IMG/VR virus record: IMGVR_UViG_3300035584_000037
Coordinates: 1-51,888 of that record
Strand: one strand, 5' to 3'
Length of the DNA stretch: 51,888 nucleotides
Source of the DNA: a virus
Positions 24,705-33,774 of this stretch are shown here, piece after piece. The translations under genes were made by a program, and so were the position numbers. Within the stretch, counting starts at the first letter, position 1. Every line of letters begins with the position of its first letter. The notes below the pieces were generated by a model. That model ran no database searches. It was not told where the DNA came from and saw only the letters and a list, made by a program, of their open reading frames with translations.

Positions 24705-25555
24705 AAATTTTATTAGTTCAAGAAGCCGGTAGACATCCTGAAAATTATTTATATAGAGAATGTCTATGTTTTAAACGTGCATTTGAACAAATAGATAGTT
24801 CTATAGAATGTGTATTATATGGTAAGGGATTTAATACCACTGAGGAAGTTTTATTTAATTGTGATGTAATTTTTATAATCGAGAATTATTCCTACAATGA
24901 GTGGTTGCCGAATTTAGCTAATATAGGTAAGCCTAAAATATTTTGGTCAATAGATGCTCATGTTGCGTATGAAGAACATTTAAAATTTTGCGGATATAAT
25001 AAGATAGATGTTGTCCTTGTAGCTCCGTATAGTTATGTAAATAAGTTTCAAAAAGAGGGGTTCTTATCATACTGGTTGCCAGGAGCGTATCCCTCTGATT
25101 TAATAAAGCCAACACATGGAGATAAGTTATATAATTTAGGTTTTTGTGGTAGTGTTGGATTAAGAAAGAATTATCTTACTGAGCTATCAAAAATATTTAG
25201 TATAAAAAAAGATATTAATGTTTTGGGTGATAGTATGGTTAATGCAATAAATTCTTATAAAATTCATTGGAATATGAATCGAGCAGATGACATTAACTAT
25301 CGAACATTTGAGACAGTGGGATGCGGTACTTGTTTAATAACCAATGATACCCCAGGATTAGATTGGTTGTTTAATTTAGGGGAGGACTTAGTTACCTACA
25401 ATACGTTTGATGAGTGTGTAGATAAAATAAATTTTTTGTTGAAGCATGAAAGTGAGATTGAAAGAATAGCTAAAAATGGGTTTTATGCGTCACAATTGCA
25501 TACATATTATGAACGGTCTAGGCAGTTTTTAGATATTGTTAAGGAGTGTTTGTAG
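24701..25555 (+). CDS. CgeB-like glycosyltransferase (GT-B fold)
   Basis: 284 residues. The start MKILLVQEAGRHPENYLYRE, the middle KPKIFWSIDAHVAYEEHL and YWLPGAYP, then NLGFCGSVGLRKNYL and the C-terminal FETVGCGTCLITNDTPGLDWLF followed by a Y-x-x-F-D-E-C helix match the Glyco_trans_1_2 / CgeB group. The G-C-G-T plus following Asp segment binds the sugar nucleotide. It overlaps the upstream gene by ATGA. Confidence 0.87.
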   Translation: MKILLVQEAGRHPENYLYRECLCFKRAFEQIDSSIECVLYGKGFNTTEEVLFNCDVIFIIENYSYNEWLPNLANIGKPKIFWSIDAHVAYEEHLKFCGYNKIDVVLVAPYSYVNKFQKEGFLSYWLPGAYPSDLIKPTHGDKLYNLGFCGSVGLRKNYLTELSKIFSIKKDINVLGDSMVNAINSYKIHWNMNRADDINYRTFETVGCGTCLITNDTPGLDWLFNLGEDLVTYNTFDECVDKINFLLKHESEIERIAKNGFYASQLHTYYERSRQFLDIVKECL

Positions 25556-25557
25556 GT

Positions 25558-25734
25558 ATGAGAAAAAGATTTTGGATATCATCAATAAAGAATTGTGGTA
25601 TGTATTGTATAATGGATACTAAAAAAGGGTATAGCACATTATCGGTTTCTGATAAAAGGTACGGTAATATGGTTGTAAAGGCTCTAAATTTTTATAATGA
25701 TAATAAAAAGATAGGTAAAAATAATGGAAAATAA
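25558..25734 (+). CDS. Hypothetical small basic protein
   Basis: 58 residues from ATG 25558, 11 bases after AGGAG; an in-frame GTG at 25546 is closer to that site but lies before it in function. Strongly basic (MRKRFWISSIKN..., KIGKNNGK). Not recognised. It overlaps the next gene by 11 bases, so it is part of the same unit. Confidence 0.6.
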   Translation: MRKRFWISSIKNCGMYCIMDTKKGYSTLSVSDKRYGNMVVKALNFYNDNKKIGKNNGK

Positions 25735-26536
25735 AGTAGAAATATATTTAGGTGATAGTAAAGAAAAGTTATTATTAGTACCGGATAATACCGTAGATTT
25801 AATTGTAACTTCACCACCTTATTTTGATCAAAGAAAAAATACATATGGAGGTATATGTGTTGAAGAGTATATAGAGTGGTTTTTACCTATATCCGAACAA
25901 TTATTGAGAGTGCTTAAGTCTTCCGGTACGTTTATATTAAACATAAAAGAAAAATGTGTTAATGGTGAGCGTAGTACTTATGTTATTGAGTTAATATTAG
26001 CGCTACGTAAACAAGGATGGTTGTGGACAGAAGAATTTATATGGTATAAGAAAAATGCTATGCCTGGTAAATGGCATAATAGATTTCGGGATGCTTGGGA
26101 AAGACTTATACAGCTTAATAAATCAAAAATATTCAATATGTATCAAGATGAGGTTATGGTTCCTATAGGGGATTGGGCTAATACAAGATTAAAAAATTTA
26201 AGTAACATTGATAAAATACGGAATTATTCTAAAACTGGTAGTGGTTTTAGTAGAAATTTATCTAATTGGGAAAATAGAGATTGGGTTTATCCAACAAATG
26301 TATTGAATATTGCGACTGGATGTAAGAATAAAAATCATAGTGCTGTGTTTCCTGAAGGTTTACCAGAGTGGTTTATTAAACTATTTACAAAAGAAAATGA
26401 TATTGTTTTAGATCCTTTTATGGGGTCAGGTACTACAATTATTGTAGCAAATAGGATGAATAGAAAAGCAATTGGGATAGATATAGTACCGGAATATTAT
26501 GAAAAGGTAAAAAGTAAAATGGGAGTATCATGTTAA
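25724..26536 (+). CDS. DNA methyltransferase (beta class)
   Basis: 270 residues. The catalytic motif is IVTSPPYFDQR (about 28-38). LRVLKSSGTFILNI is motif V-VI, FIWYKKNAMPGKW and RDAWERL follow, and the SAM site DPFMGSGTTIIVANRMNRKAIGIDI lies near the C-terminus. Motif order is beta class (N4-cytosine or N6-adenine). Near-complete length and all motifs present, unlike the broken copy at 13437. No restriction enzyme partner is visible. Modification of phage DNA against host restriction is likely. Confidence 0.92.
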   Translation: MENKVEIYLGDSKEKLLLVPDNTVDLIVTSPPYFDQRKNTYGGICVEEYIEWFLPISEQLLRVLKSSGTFILNIKEKCVNGERSTYVIELILALRKQGWLWTEEFIWYKKNAMPGKWHNRFRDAWERLIQLNKSKIFNMYQDEVMVPIGDWANTRLKNLSNIDKIRNYSKTGSGFSRNLSNWENRDWVYPTNVLNIATGCKNKNHSAVFPEGLPEWFIKLFTKENDIVLDPFMGSGTTIIVANRMNRKAIGIDIVPEYYEKVKSKMGVSC

Positions 26537-27285
26537 TAAGCATAATTACCCCGCTGACTTCTGGTAGAGAGTCACGTATTGATGGCATGGTTTATAATAT
26601 TAGGACTTTTTTTAAGGATGTCGATATTGAAATTATTTTTGCAGAACAGGAAGAGGGTGAAGCTTTTAAACCCGGACAACTAAGAAATCTTGGATACAGG
26701 CATTCTAATGGGGATGTTTTAGTATTTTTTGATATTGATATGAGATTGAAGAATGAGATTTATTTAGATAATAATTATATATTAAATAGGCATGGGTCTT
26801 TTATATCATGGAAAAGAATAACACAAATAGAAGGTGAATCGCATTTAAATTTTAAAATAAAGTCAAATCCTATTGATGGTGTAGGTCATGGAGGTTGTCT
26901 AGTAGTAAGAAAAGATGTATTTATTTCCAGTAATGGGTACTCTAATTTATGCATAGGTTGGGGTAAAGAAGATGATTTATTTTATAGAAGATTGAGTTAT
27001 CCTTCTAGGTTGAATAATGAGATTTATCATATAGAGCATCCTAAAGGTAGAGAATTATATAATGTAAAACCAGAAGCTTTAAGGCATAATGTTTATATGG
27101 TAAATAAGGACGGTAGTAAAGATAGGAGTAAAGATTCATTTAATCATACAATAGCAGATATATCTTCTATAAATATTGATCCTAATTATACACGAATATT
27201 ATTTAAAGATATTAGAGTAAGTGATGATTTTGGATATATGGATGATTATAATATTATGAAGTCATTTGAGGTTAAGAGTGTATGA
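26530..27285 (+). CDS. Glycosyltransferase (GT2/GT7-like)
   Basis: 251 residues. ISIITPLTSGRESRIDGM begins the GT-A fold; FKPGQLRNLGYRHSNGDVLVFFDIDMRL has the D-x-D. The later LCIGWGKEDDLFYRRL is like the W-G-x-E-D-D motif of beta-1,4-galactosyltransferase and chondroitin-type enzymes. Donor and acceptor unknown. GGGAG gives a ribosome site and the start lies inside the preceding stop region. Confidence 0.86.
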   Translation: MLISIITPLTSGRESRIDGMVYNIRTFFKDVDIEIIFAEQEEGEAFKPGQLRNLGYRHSNGDVLVFFDIDMRLKNEIYLDNNYILNRHGSFISWKRITQIEGESHLNFKIKSNPIDGVGHGGCLVVRKDVFISSNGYSNLCIGWGKEDDLFYRRLSYPSRLNNEIYHIEHPKGRELYNVKPEALRHNVYMVNKDGSKDRSKDSFNHTIADISSINIDPNYTRILFKDIRVSDDFGYMDDYNIMKSFEVKSV

Positions 27286-28070
27286 TAGATATAAATAAAA
27301 TTTATAATGAAGATTGTTTAATTACAATGTCAAAAATGAACGATAATTTTATAGATTTAACAGTAACATCCCCTCCCTACGATAATTTAAGGGAGTATAA
27401 AGGATTTAATTTTAATTTTGAAAATACTGCTAAAGAATTGTATAGAATTACTAAATTAGGAGGTACTATTGTATGGGTAGTAGGGGATGCTACTATAAAT
27501 GGTAGTGAAACAGGTACAAGTTTTAAACAAGCATTGTTTTTTAAAGAAATTGGTTTTAATTTACATGATACTATGATATGGAAAAAAACAAATCCACCCC
27601 CGCAAACTAAAGTTGGAAAAAGATATACTTTAAGTCATGAATATATGTTTATTTTCTGTAAAAATAAAATTAGTAAATTTAATCCTATCATGATACCTTG
27701 TAAACAGGCTGGTAAAAAAAGTGGTACTGGAACTAATTTAAAACAAGACGGAACTATTAGAATAGATAGGATACTCGCACGAAAAGATTCAAAGATTAAA
27801 GATTTTAAGCAATTATTATCAGTATGGGAATACCCAGTTATTAACAATAAATTAAAACATCCAGCCTCGTTTCCCGAAAAGCTTACAAATGATCATATAA
27901 TATCTTGGAGTAATGTGGGGGATTTAATATATGATCCTTTTATGGGAAGTGGTACAACTGCAAAAATGGCACTTTTAAATAAACGAAATTTTATTGGTAG
28001 TGAGATAAGTAAAGAGTATTGTGATATAGCAGAAAAAAGAATAAGAGATTTTGAGGTAAAGAATATATGA
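27282..28070 (+). CDS. DNA methyltransferase (beta class)
   Basis: 262 residues. Catalytic LTVTSPPYDNLREY (about 26-39), then LGGTIVWVVGDATINGSETG, MIWKKTNPPPQ, and a C-terminal SAM site LIYDPFMGSGTTAKMALLNKRNFIGSEI. HPASFPEKL before it is the usual bridge. It differs in spacing from the 25724 enzyme, so it probably recognises a different sequence. Overlaps both neighbours by 4 bases. Confidence 0.92.
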   Translation: MIDINKIYNEDCLITMSKMNDNFIDLTVTSPPYDNLREYKGFNFNFENTAKELYRITKLGGTIVWVVGDATINGSETGTSFKQALFFKEIGFNLHDTMIWKKTNPPPQTKVGKRYTLSHEYMFIFCKNKISKFNPIMIPCKQAGKKSGTGTNLKQDGTIRIDRILARKDSKIKDFKQLLSVWEYPVINNKLKHPASFPEKLTNDHIISWSNVGDLIYDPFMGSGTTAKMALLNKRNFIGSEISKEYCDIAEKRIRDFEVKNI

Positions 28071-28777
28071 ATATATGTGTATGTGGATGGCACTTATTTC
28101 CAGATTTTTTAAATACCTTGAATAGTGTTAATAAAAAATATTCTGTATCAATGGTATCACATAAATTATTACCCTTTATCTATGCTATAGATAAGGAATA
28201 TGATTTTGTAGAATTAGAAAATAGGGGTTTAGAGTTCGGGGCATATGATTATTATATAAAAAAATTATGGGACGGGAAATCAGATGTTTTATTTATGCAT
28301 GATGATGTGAAGATTTTAGACATTTCTTTCTTTGATAAAGTTAATTTATTTAAAGATTCTAATATTGATCAGGCGTATATTTTTAAAAGTCAAGCTGAGG
28401 AAGTAAATAATGGTGGGAAGCATGGTAGAGCTATTTATATGAGTTCTAAATTAATTAATTTTATGCTCAATTATGAATGTACGTGTAATCAATCAGAGGA
28501 TCATTATGATACCCATAATCCTGATTATCTATTAAAAGGTACAGGTAAACATACTGGTTTTTGGGTGGATTATGAAAATGTGGATCATGTTAGTGGTAAA
28601 CCTCCTAAAGGTATTAGGCATTATAATGATATGATTTATCATTATCATAGTTTTTTGGGCAGAATAAGAGATAAAAAATTATTTAATGATCCTATGAATG
28701 TTTTGAACAGAATAATTTTACCTGAATTAGATTGTGCCCGAAGAGGTGAATTTAGGATAGAGAGGGATAGAGGTTAG
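28067..28777 (+). CDS. Glycosyltransferase-like protein
   Basis: 236 residues. MNICVCGWHLFPDFLNTLN opens a Rossmann-type fold. FVELENRGLEFGAYDYYIKKLWDGKSDVLFMHDDVKILD contains the acidic HDD metal-type site (about 82-84), with an N-x-G-x-x-x-G-A-x-D-Y approach as in rhamnan-type transferases. IRHYNDMIYHYHSF may form the second metal or acceptor site. No exact family is claimed. It overlaps the preceding methyltransferase by ATGA. Confidence 0.62.
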   Translation: MNICVCGWHLFPDFLNTLNSVNKKYSVSMVSHKLLPFIYAIDKEYDFVELENRGLEFGAYDYYIKKLWDGKSDVLFMHDDVKILDISFFDKVNLFKDSNIDQAYIFKSQAEEVNNGGKHGRAIYMSSKLINFMLNYECTCNQSEDHYDTHNPDYLLKGTGKHTGFWVDYENVDHVSGKPPKGIRHYNDMIYHYHSFLGRIRDKKLFNDPMNVLNRIILPELDCARRGEFRIERDRG

Positions 28778-28780
28778 TTA

Positions 28781-29566
28781 ATGAAGTGTTCTATAGTAAT
28801 AGCTGTTTTAGAGTCCTATGAAGTGGTTGTTAGACAGATTAAACATTTTTCAAAGTTTCTGACAAAAGAGCCTTTTTTAAGTTCTTGTGAATTGGTTATA
28901 GTTGATGATGGTAGTAGACCAAATTTACTAGATAATATTTTAGATAGATTTTTTTATAATAGTAAAGTAGATTCTTCTCCTAAAGAAAAAATAGTATATA
29001 ACGTATGTCCTTCTATACAAGAATTTTGGTTTTATGGTATGAAAGAATTATTTGGTTTTAATTTTGTTTTAGCTCAAACTAATGATTTTAGACCTTGGAC
29101 TCAGCCCCTTGCTAGAAATAAGGGAGCATACTTATCTTCTGGAGAATACCTATATTTTACTGATATTGATCATATATTGACAGAGGAGTCAATTTTATCT
29201 GTAATTAATTTTACAGGAGATAAAATGGAATTTAGTCGTACTTGGGCAATATTAAATGAAGAAGGTATAATAATTAGAGATAAAGATATTTTAATAGATT
29301 ATGGATGTAAGGAAAATGAATTAAATAAGATTTCATCTCATTGCAATACTTTTGCTATTAAGAAAGAAATTTTTAATAGATTGGGTGGGTATGATCAAAA
29401 ATTTTGTGGTAAGTACGGTGGTGATGATGTAGATTTTAATAAAAGATATGCTGAATTGTATTATAAAGGCGAAGTAAAGTCCTCAGAAAAAGGTCCTCTT
29501 ATATATGTTTATCCCGATCCACGTAAGGATAAAAAGAAAATTTTTCATTCTCTTCGTAGTAAGTAG
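28781..29566 (+). CDS. GT2-type glycosyltransferase
   Basis: 261 residues. CSIVIAVLESYEVVVRQIKHF and CELVIVDDGSRPNLL (D-D-G-S at about 42-45) are classic GT2. ARNKGAYLSSGEYLYFTDIDHIL carries the D-x-D, and FNRLGGYDQKFCGKYGGDDVDFNKR the late G-G-D-D acidic motif. The sugar is unknown. It is the last gene of the large modification operon; a 67-base gap separates it from the virion genes. Confidence 0.9.
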   Translation: MKCSIVIAVLESYEVVVRQIKHFSKFLTKEPFLSSCELVIVDDGSRPNLLDNILDRFFYNSKVDSSPKEKIVYNVCPSIQEFWFYGMKELFGFNFVLAQTNDFRPWTQPLARNKGAYLSSGEYLYFTDIDHILTEESILSVINFTGDKMEFSRTWAILNEEGIIIRDKDILIDYGCKENELNKISSHCNTFAIKKEIFNRLGGYDQKFCGKYGGDDVDFNKRYAELYYKGEVKSSEKGPLIYVYPDPRKDKKKIFHSLRSK

Positions 29567-29592
29567 TTCAAACATAATGAAACCCTAATTTT

Positions 29593-29610
29593 AAGTATAT
29601 ATTACATTAT
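29593..29610 (+). promoter_or_regulatory. Candidate AT-rich phage promoter motif
   Basis: AAGTATATATTACATTATAG in the gap before the virion genes resembles TATATATTATAG found exactly at 5158-5169, 35439-35450 and 37221-37232. All four copies lie between genes. A late promoter is a guess. Confidence 0.35.
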
Positions 29611-29633
29611 AGTAAAGTAATTTTACTCTTAAT

Positions 29634-30005
29634 GTGGTATGTATCGCTGTGATAACTCCCTATGCTTCGTATCCGTATTTAGATATATATTTATTTAAAG
29701 GAGCATCACTAGGTCTTGATTTTGAAGTTAGACAAATAAATAACTTAAATCAAGATGTAGTTTTTCCTTTAAGCGGATATAATGTTAGGATGATTGTAGA
29801 GGATTTATTAATAAAGTCATCCACGGTTTTATCTGATGGGGTTGTTATAACAAATCCGACATTAGGTTTAGGAATAATCCATCTATATCCTTCTGATACT
29901 GATCTTTTCTATGATGGTGTGGGGTATAGAATAGAAGCTTATGATTCTGTAAATGTTTATCCCTTTTTATATGGAACAATAAAACTTTTAACTTCTGTTG
30001 TATAA
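29634..30005 (+). CDS. Putative virion-associated protein (beta-sandwich type)
   Basis: 123 residues from GTG 29634; a second in-frame GTG at 29649 is also possible, and neither has a strong ribosome site. VEDLLIKSSTVLSD, TNPTLGLGIIHLYPSDTDLF and GYRIEAYDSVNVYPFLYGTIKL resemble the BppU-N-type beta sandwich of phage receptor or baseplate proteins, in which a material description (G-V-x-x-x-x-P-x-x-G-x-x-x-x-x-P-S-D-T) recurs. It is the first gene of the structural block. Confidence 0.62.
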   Translation: MVCIAVITPYASYPYLDIYLFKGASLGLDFEVRQINNLNQDVVFPLSGYNVRMIVEDLLIKSSTVLSDGVVITNPTLGLGIIHLYPSDTDLFYDGVGYRIEAYDSVNVYPFLYGTIKLLTSVV

Positions 30006-30020
30006 TTTTGGAGGTTTACA

Positions 30021-30281
30021 ATGCCGTATGTTACTGTAACAGTTAATTCTGGAATAGGTTCAAGTAGTGGTGATACAGGTGCTAATGCTTATGCTTCTCA
30101 AAGTTCGGTGGAGAGTACTATTGCTGCTATGTTTGGGTCAATTAAAGAAGTGCATTCTAATGCAAGTGCCGCTACTATTGCTGCTAAATTAAATGAATTT
30201 TTAACCAAGCTATCTTATACACGTATAGCAACGATTACATCTGATTCCTCAGAATCTTCGGAATCAAGCGTTTCTATATAA
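30021..30281 (+). CDS. Small virion protein with Ser-rich tail, paralogue 1
   Basis: 86 residues behind GGAGG. The core HSNASAATIAAKLNEFLTKLSYTRI is clearly related to SNADAAASAAKINEIIDKISITRM in the next gene, so the two are tandem paralogues. The end is a short serine tract (SDSSESSESSVSI). Location before the protease, scaffold and capsid genes suggests a head-decoration or head-fibre role. The Ser tail may be an acceptor for sugars; that is inference. Confidence 0.72.
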   Translation: MPYVTVTVNSGIGSSSGDTGANAYASQSSVESTIAAMFGSIKEVHSNASAATIAAKLNEFLTKLSYTRIATITSDSSESSESSVSI

Positions 30282-30300
30282 TTTAAAGGAGATTATTAAA

Positions 30301-30657
30301 ATGGTTGTATACACTAATCCCCTTGTCAATAACTCTGATGAGGGGTCGAATGCTATAGCTGGGCAAGTTTCATTAGAGGACGGGCTTCGTCGTAAGATTG
30401 GTACGATAGCAATGTTAGCATCGAATGCTGATGCTGCTGCATCTGCGGCTAAAATTAATGAGATTATTGATAAGATTTCGATTACTAGGATGATAGTGAC
30501 ATATTCCGATTCGTCTTTGTCGAGTTCTAGTATGTCTAGTGAATCTTCAGATTCCAGTATATCTTCTTTATCAAGCGATTCATCGGTATCATCAATTTCT
30601 AGTGTATCATCGGGAAGCTCCCATTCCAGCGCTAGTTCTCATTCTAGTACGGTATAA
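30301..30657 (+). CDS. Small virion protein with long (Ser-Ser-x)n tail, paralogue 2
   Basis: 118 residues behind AAAGGAG. Residues 1-66 match the previous gene's core. Residues from about 70 on are a tract with period three in which about two of three residues are Ser and the third varies (L,S,M,E,D,I,L,D,V,I,V,G,H,A,H). Mixed Ser codons (TCN and AGY) show the tract is kept at protein level and is not a DNA slippage product. Such tails may extend from the capsid surface. Confidence 0.75.
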   Translation: MVVYTNPLVNNSDEGSNAIAGQVSLEDGLRRKIGTIAMLASNADAAASAAKINEIIDKISITRMIVTYSDSSLSSSSMSSESSDSSISSLSSDSSVSSISSVSSGSSHSSASSHSSTV

Positions 30658-30815
30658 TGTTTAATATTAAACTTATAGAAGCTAAAATTGGGAAATCTTC
30701 TAGTGAGCTTAATAGGTTATGGAAATCAGTTAAGCTCACTATTAAAGATATAAATCCTAAATCTAGTGAATGGTATTTGGTAGCAATGAATAAATTTAAA
30801 GGCTTAATTAAATAA
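30657..30815 (+). CDS. Small basic protein (52 aa)
   Basis: The ATG overlaps the last base of the preceding TAA. The product (MFNIKLIEAKIGKSSSEL..., ...SEWYLVAMNKFKGLIK) is basic and helical. Not recognised. Its position just ahead of the protease-scaffold gene is where T4-like phages carry small prohead core proteins, so a core role is possible. Confidence 0.55.
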   Translation: MFNIKLIEAKIGKSSSELNRLWKSVKLTIKDINPKSSEWYLVAMNKFKGLIK

Positions 30816-30839
30816 TTTTAAATTCTAGGAAATTGTAAC

Positions 30840-32357
30840 ATGCATTTAATTGATGAATCTAAATTTTCTGAGTTTGAGATTCTTAAGGAATCTGATCAAC
30901 CGTTGCCTCCCGGTGTTATAGCTAGAGGTAAGGGTCCTATAGGGATAACAGAGACAGAAAATAAAAATGGTAGATGGTATAGTAACGATTTTTGGGAGAG
31001 TGTACTAAGTAATCCTGAAACTCAAAAATCCTTAAAAGAGAGATCAATGGTAGGTTCTGCTGATCACCCCTCCTCTTATTTACCGCCTTTTCATATGATA
31101 TCCCATGTTATAACTGATGCTAAAGTTGATCGTAATAGTAATGCTCTTTTAGCGGATTTTGATATACTTGATACTCCTATGGGTAAGATAGTTAAGACAT
31201 TATTTGATGCCAAGGTTAAAGTTGGGGCATCTACTAGAGCACTAGGTAAGACTAAGTTAGAGAGTGGTAGAAATAAAGTTCAAAAAGAGGGGTATCATTG
31301 GGGGGGATTTGATTTTGTTTTAGACCCATCTTGTCAGAATGCATACCCGTCGATTAAAGAAAATATTGAGAAGGTTATATCTGAATCTTCTTGTGATTCA
31401 TTATTTTCATCTAAGGAATCAGTAAAAGATGCTGTTAAATTATATGAAAATTTTATGAATAAATTTGGGTGCGATACTAAGTTGCTTTTTGAGAAAGCTC
31501 AACAAATGGATTCTATAAATGAAGATGTTATGCAAAAAAATATTATTGCATTGCAATCTCAACAACTAGTTTTAGATTCTGAATATAAGGATTCTTTATC
31601 TACTATTAATGATATGGAAATTAAGATAAAGGAATTATCAGATGTAAATGAGAGTAATTCCAAAAAGTTAGATCAAGTAAATTTAGAATTAGAGAATAGT
31701 AAAAAAGAAATTTCTTCTTATAGAGATACAATTGAAAAATTGAGCACTAAAATCAATTTTTTAAAAGAATTGTATTTAGAATCAGGTATTGATGATCTTA
31801 AAAAGATTCAAATAAATAATGAATCCATTATAGAGTCAAAAACTGATATTAAAAAAGAAGAGGTAAAAAGTCAATCTTCTGATACTAAGATTGAAGGAAT
31901 ATCTTCACTATTAGATAATAAAAAAGATAATAGTATCAATGTAAAGGATGATAAAATAATTTCTTTAGAGAAGTCTAATATTGAATTAAAGAGATTAAAT
32001 CGTTCTTTGACGGAGAAGAATGCACAATTAGTTCTTCAATTTGGGTATGACAAGAATATGTATGAAGTTAGTTTGAATGCTCTTAAAGAAAAGGTAGAGG
32101 ATGGTAATTTTGTTATTGAATCCCTTAAAGAAGATTTGGGTCTTGCTAAAATAGAAATCGATAAACTAAGAAAACCTATAAATGAATCTGTAGAAATTAA
32201 GAAAGTTGTAAACAAACTATCTTCAGATGTATTGGATGAATCGCCTATTAATGCTACTTTTATTCTTAATGAGGATAAAAAAGATAGTAAGAAAAGTGAT
32301 TCTAAAATAAGAGATAATGTAAAATCAATTTATTCTAATGTTAAGAAAGGTCGATAG
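30840..32357 (+). CDS. Prohead protease fused to scaffold
   Basis: 505 residues. Residues about 20-180 resemble gp21-type prohead serine proteases: GSADHPSSY gives catalytic His (about 76) and KVKVGASTRALGK gives the Ser (about 131), with WGGFDFVLDPSCQNAYP closing the domain. Residues about 190-490 are long, charged, coiled-coil-like helices, as expected for a scaffold core. T4 encodes protease (gp21) and scaffold (gp22) separately; here they look like one chain. It would drive prohead assembly and then digest the core. The stop precedes the capsid gene by one base. Confidence 0.88.
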   Translation: MHLIDESKFSEFEILKESDQPLPPGVIARGKGPIGITETENKNGRWYSNDFWESVLSNPETQKSLKERSMVGSADHPSSYLPPFHMISHVITDAKVDRNSNALLADFDILDTPMGKIVKTLFDAKVKVGASTRALGKTKLESGRNKVQKEGYHWGGFDFVLDPSCQNAYPSIKENIEKVISESSCDSLFSSKESVKDAVKLYENFMNKFGCDTKLLFEKAQQMDSINEDVMQKNIIALQSQQLVLDSEYKDSLSTINDMEIKIKELSDVNESNSKKLDQVNLELENSKKEISSYRDTIEKLSTKINFLKELYLESGIDDLKKIQINNESIIESKTDIKKEEVKSQSSDTKIEGISSLLDNKKDNSINVKDDKIISLEKSNIELKRLNRSLTEKNAQLVLQFGYDKNMYEVSLNALKEKVEDGNFVIESLKEDLGLAKIEIDKLRKPINESVEIKKVVNKLSSDVLDESPINATFILNEDKKDSKKSDSKIRDNVKSIYSNVKKGR

Positions 32358-32358
32358 T

Positions 32359-33762
32359 ATGGGTATTAATTTATCCCAAGAACAATTGAATGAGGCTTAT
32401 AGTCAGCTTTATGGTGAATGTGTCGGGTTAGTAGAAAAATATAATAGCTATATTGATCCTATTAAAGAGGTTTCTCCCGGTATTAGTGATTTTACTGTAG
32501 AGAATATTGCTATTGTTATGGAAAATTTGGATAGATGGTTACATAATAAACGTATGGATGAAACTACTACGGCAGTTAATGTAGGTAGTTTTATTAATTA
32601 TGGTTTTGAGCTTCTTGCTGCAATGTTTCCAGCTTTGATTGCAAATGATATAGTATCAGTTCAACCAATGACTAGACGAGTTGGGGAAATTTTCTTTATG
32701 GAATTTCTTTATGGTACTACTAAAGGAAACATCACTAAAGGTCAAAAGATGTTTTCTTTTGAGACTGTTGGTAATAAAAATACTTATTATACCGGAGATT
32801 TTGATATTACTGAGACAGTAGGTACTGGTGATGCTGCAACAAAAACTTTTCATGGTTTTTTGAATAATATCCCGATGGTAGCCGGTTCAGCGGTTATTAC
32901 TGATGGGGTAGAAACTTTTTCTGAGCCAGTAACACCGGATGGAACTTTGTCAGGTGATTTGGGGGGTAGTGGTACTATTAATTCTAATAACGGTGCTTTT
33001 TCAGTAACTTTTAATACCGCTCCGGTTCTTTCTCAGGCTATCACGGCTACATGGAATATTGATTATCAGAAGAATACTGATCTTATTCCTGAAGTTGATA
33101 TTAGCATTACGTCAAGTACTGTTACAGCTACTAATCGTAAGCTTAGAGCTAAATATTCACTTGACGCTGCTTATGATGTTGAGCAAGGTCATGGAAGATC
33201 AATTGATAATGAGCTTAAGGTTGCAACAGCTAGTGAAGTGAGAATGGAAACCGATTCTGGAATTTTAAATCAGCTTTACGCACAAGGTACGGCTCCTGCT
33301 ACGGCATGGTCGCGTACTCCACCTAGCACCGCTGTTGCTTGGGCTGATCATAAATGGTCATTCTATGATCAGGCTATTTTGCAAGTAAAGAATGATATTT
33401 TTGAGCAGACTCGCAAGGTAGAGGGTAATTTTATAGTAGTGGGTTCCTCAGTTGCTTCCGTAGTAGAATCCTTGGCTCCTATTTATAAAAGTGATGCTTC
33501 TGTACAACCCGGTCCTCATTATATGGGTATGTTGGGGGATTTTAGGGTATACAAGAATCCTATGTATGATGCTTTGAAATGGCTTATGGGATATAAAGGA
33601 TCGATGTTTCTTGAAGCGGGATTTGTTTGGGCACCTTATTTACCTCTTTACGTATCAAGAACTATTGTTCTTGATGATCTTCTTGGTAGGTTTGGTATGA
33701 TGCAGAGTGATGCACGTAAGATGGTAAATTCTTTGTTTTATTCCCCGAACATCATTTCGTAA
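32359..33762 (+). CDS. Major capsid protein (gp23-type)
   Basis: 467 residues from ATG 32359, placed 8 bases after GAAAGG; an in-frame codon at 32338 lies inside the scaffold gene. Key T4-gp23-like segments are ENIAIVMENLDRWLH, TTTAVNVGSFINYGF, ALIANDIVSVQPMTRRVGEIF and FMEFLYGTTKGNI. A beta-rich insertion at about residues 150-235 (TKTFHGFLNNIPMVAGS to AITATWNIDY) looks like an Ig-like insertion domain. The late YKNPMYDALKWLMGYKGSMF and PLYVSRTIVLDDL complete the HK97-type fold. A terminator follows, so this gene can be expressed at a high level on its own. Confidence 0.93.
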   Translation: MGINLSQEQLNEAYSQLYGECVGLVEKYNSYIDPIKEVSPGISDFTVENIAIVMENLDRWLHNKRMDETTTAVNVGSFINYGFELLAAMFPALIANDIVSVQPMTRRVGEIFFMEFLYGTTKGNITKGQKMFSFETVGNKNTYYTGDFDITETVGTGDAATKTFHGFLNNIPMVAGSAVITDGVETFSEPVTPDGTLSGDLGGSGTINSNNGAFSVTFNTAPVLSQAITATWNIDYQKNTDLIPEVDISITSSTVTATNRKLRAKYSLDAAYDVEQGHGRSIDNELKVATASEVRMETDSGILNQLYAQGTAPATAWSRTPPSTAVAWADHKWSFYDQAILQVKNDIFEQTRKVEGNFIVVGSSVASVVESLAPIYKSDASVQPGPHYMGMLGDFRVYKNPMYDALKWLMGYKGSMFLEAGFVWAPYLPLYVSRTIVLDDLLGRFGMMQSDARKMVNSLFYSPNIIS

Positions 33763-33774
33763 TAATTTTTAACT

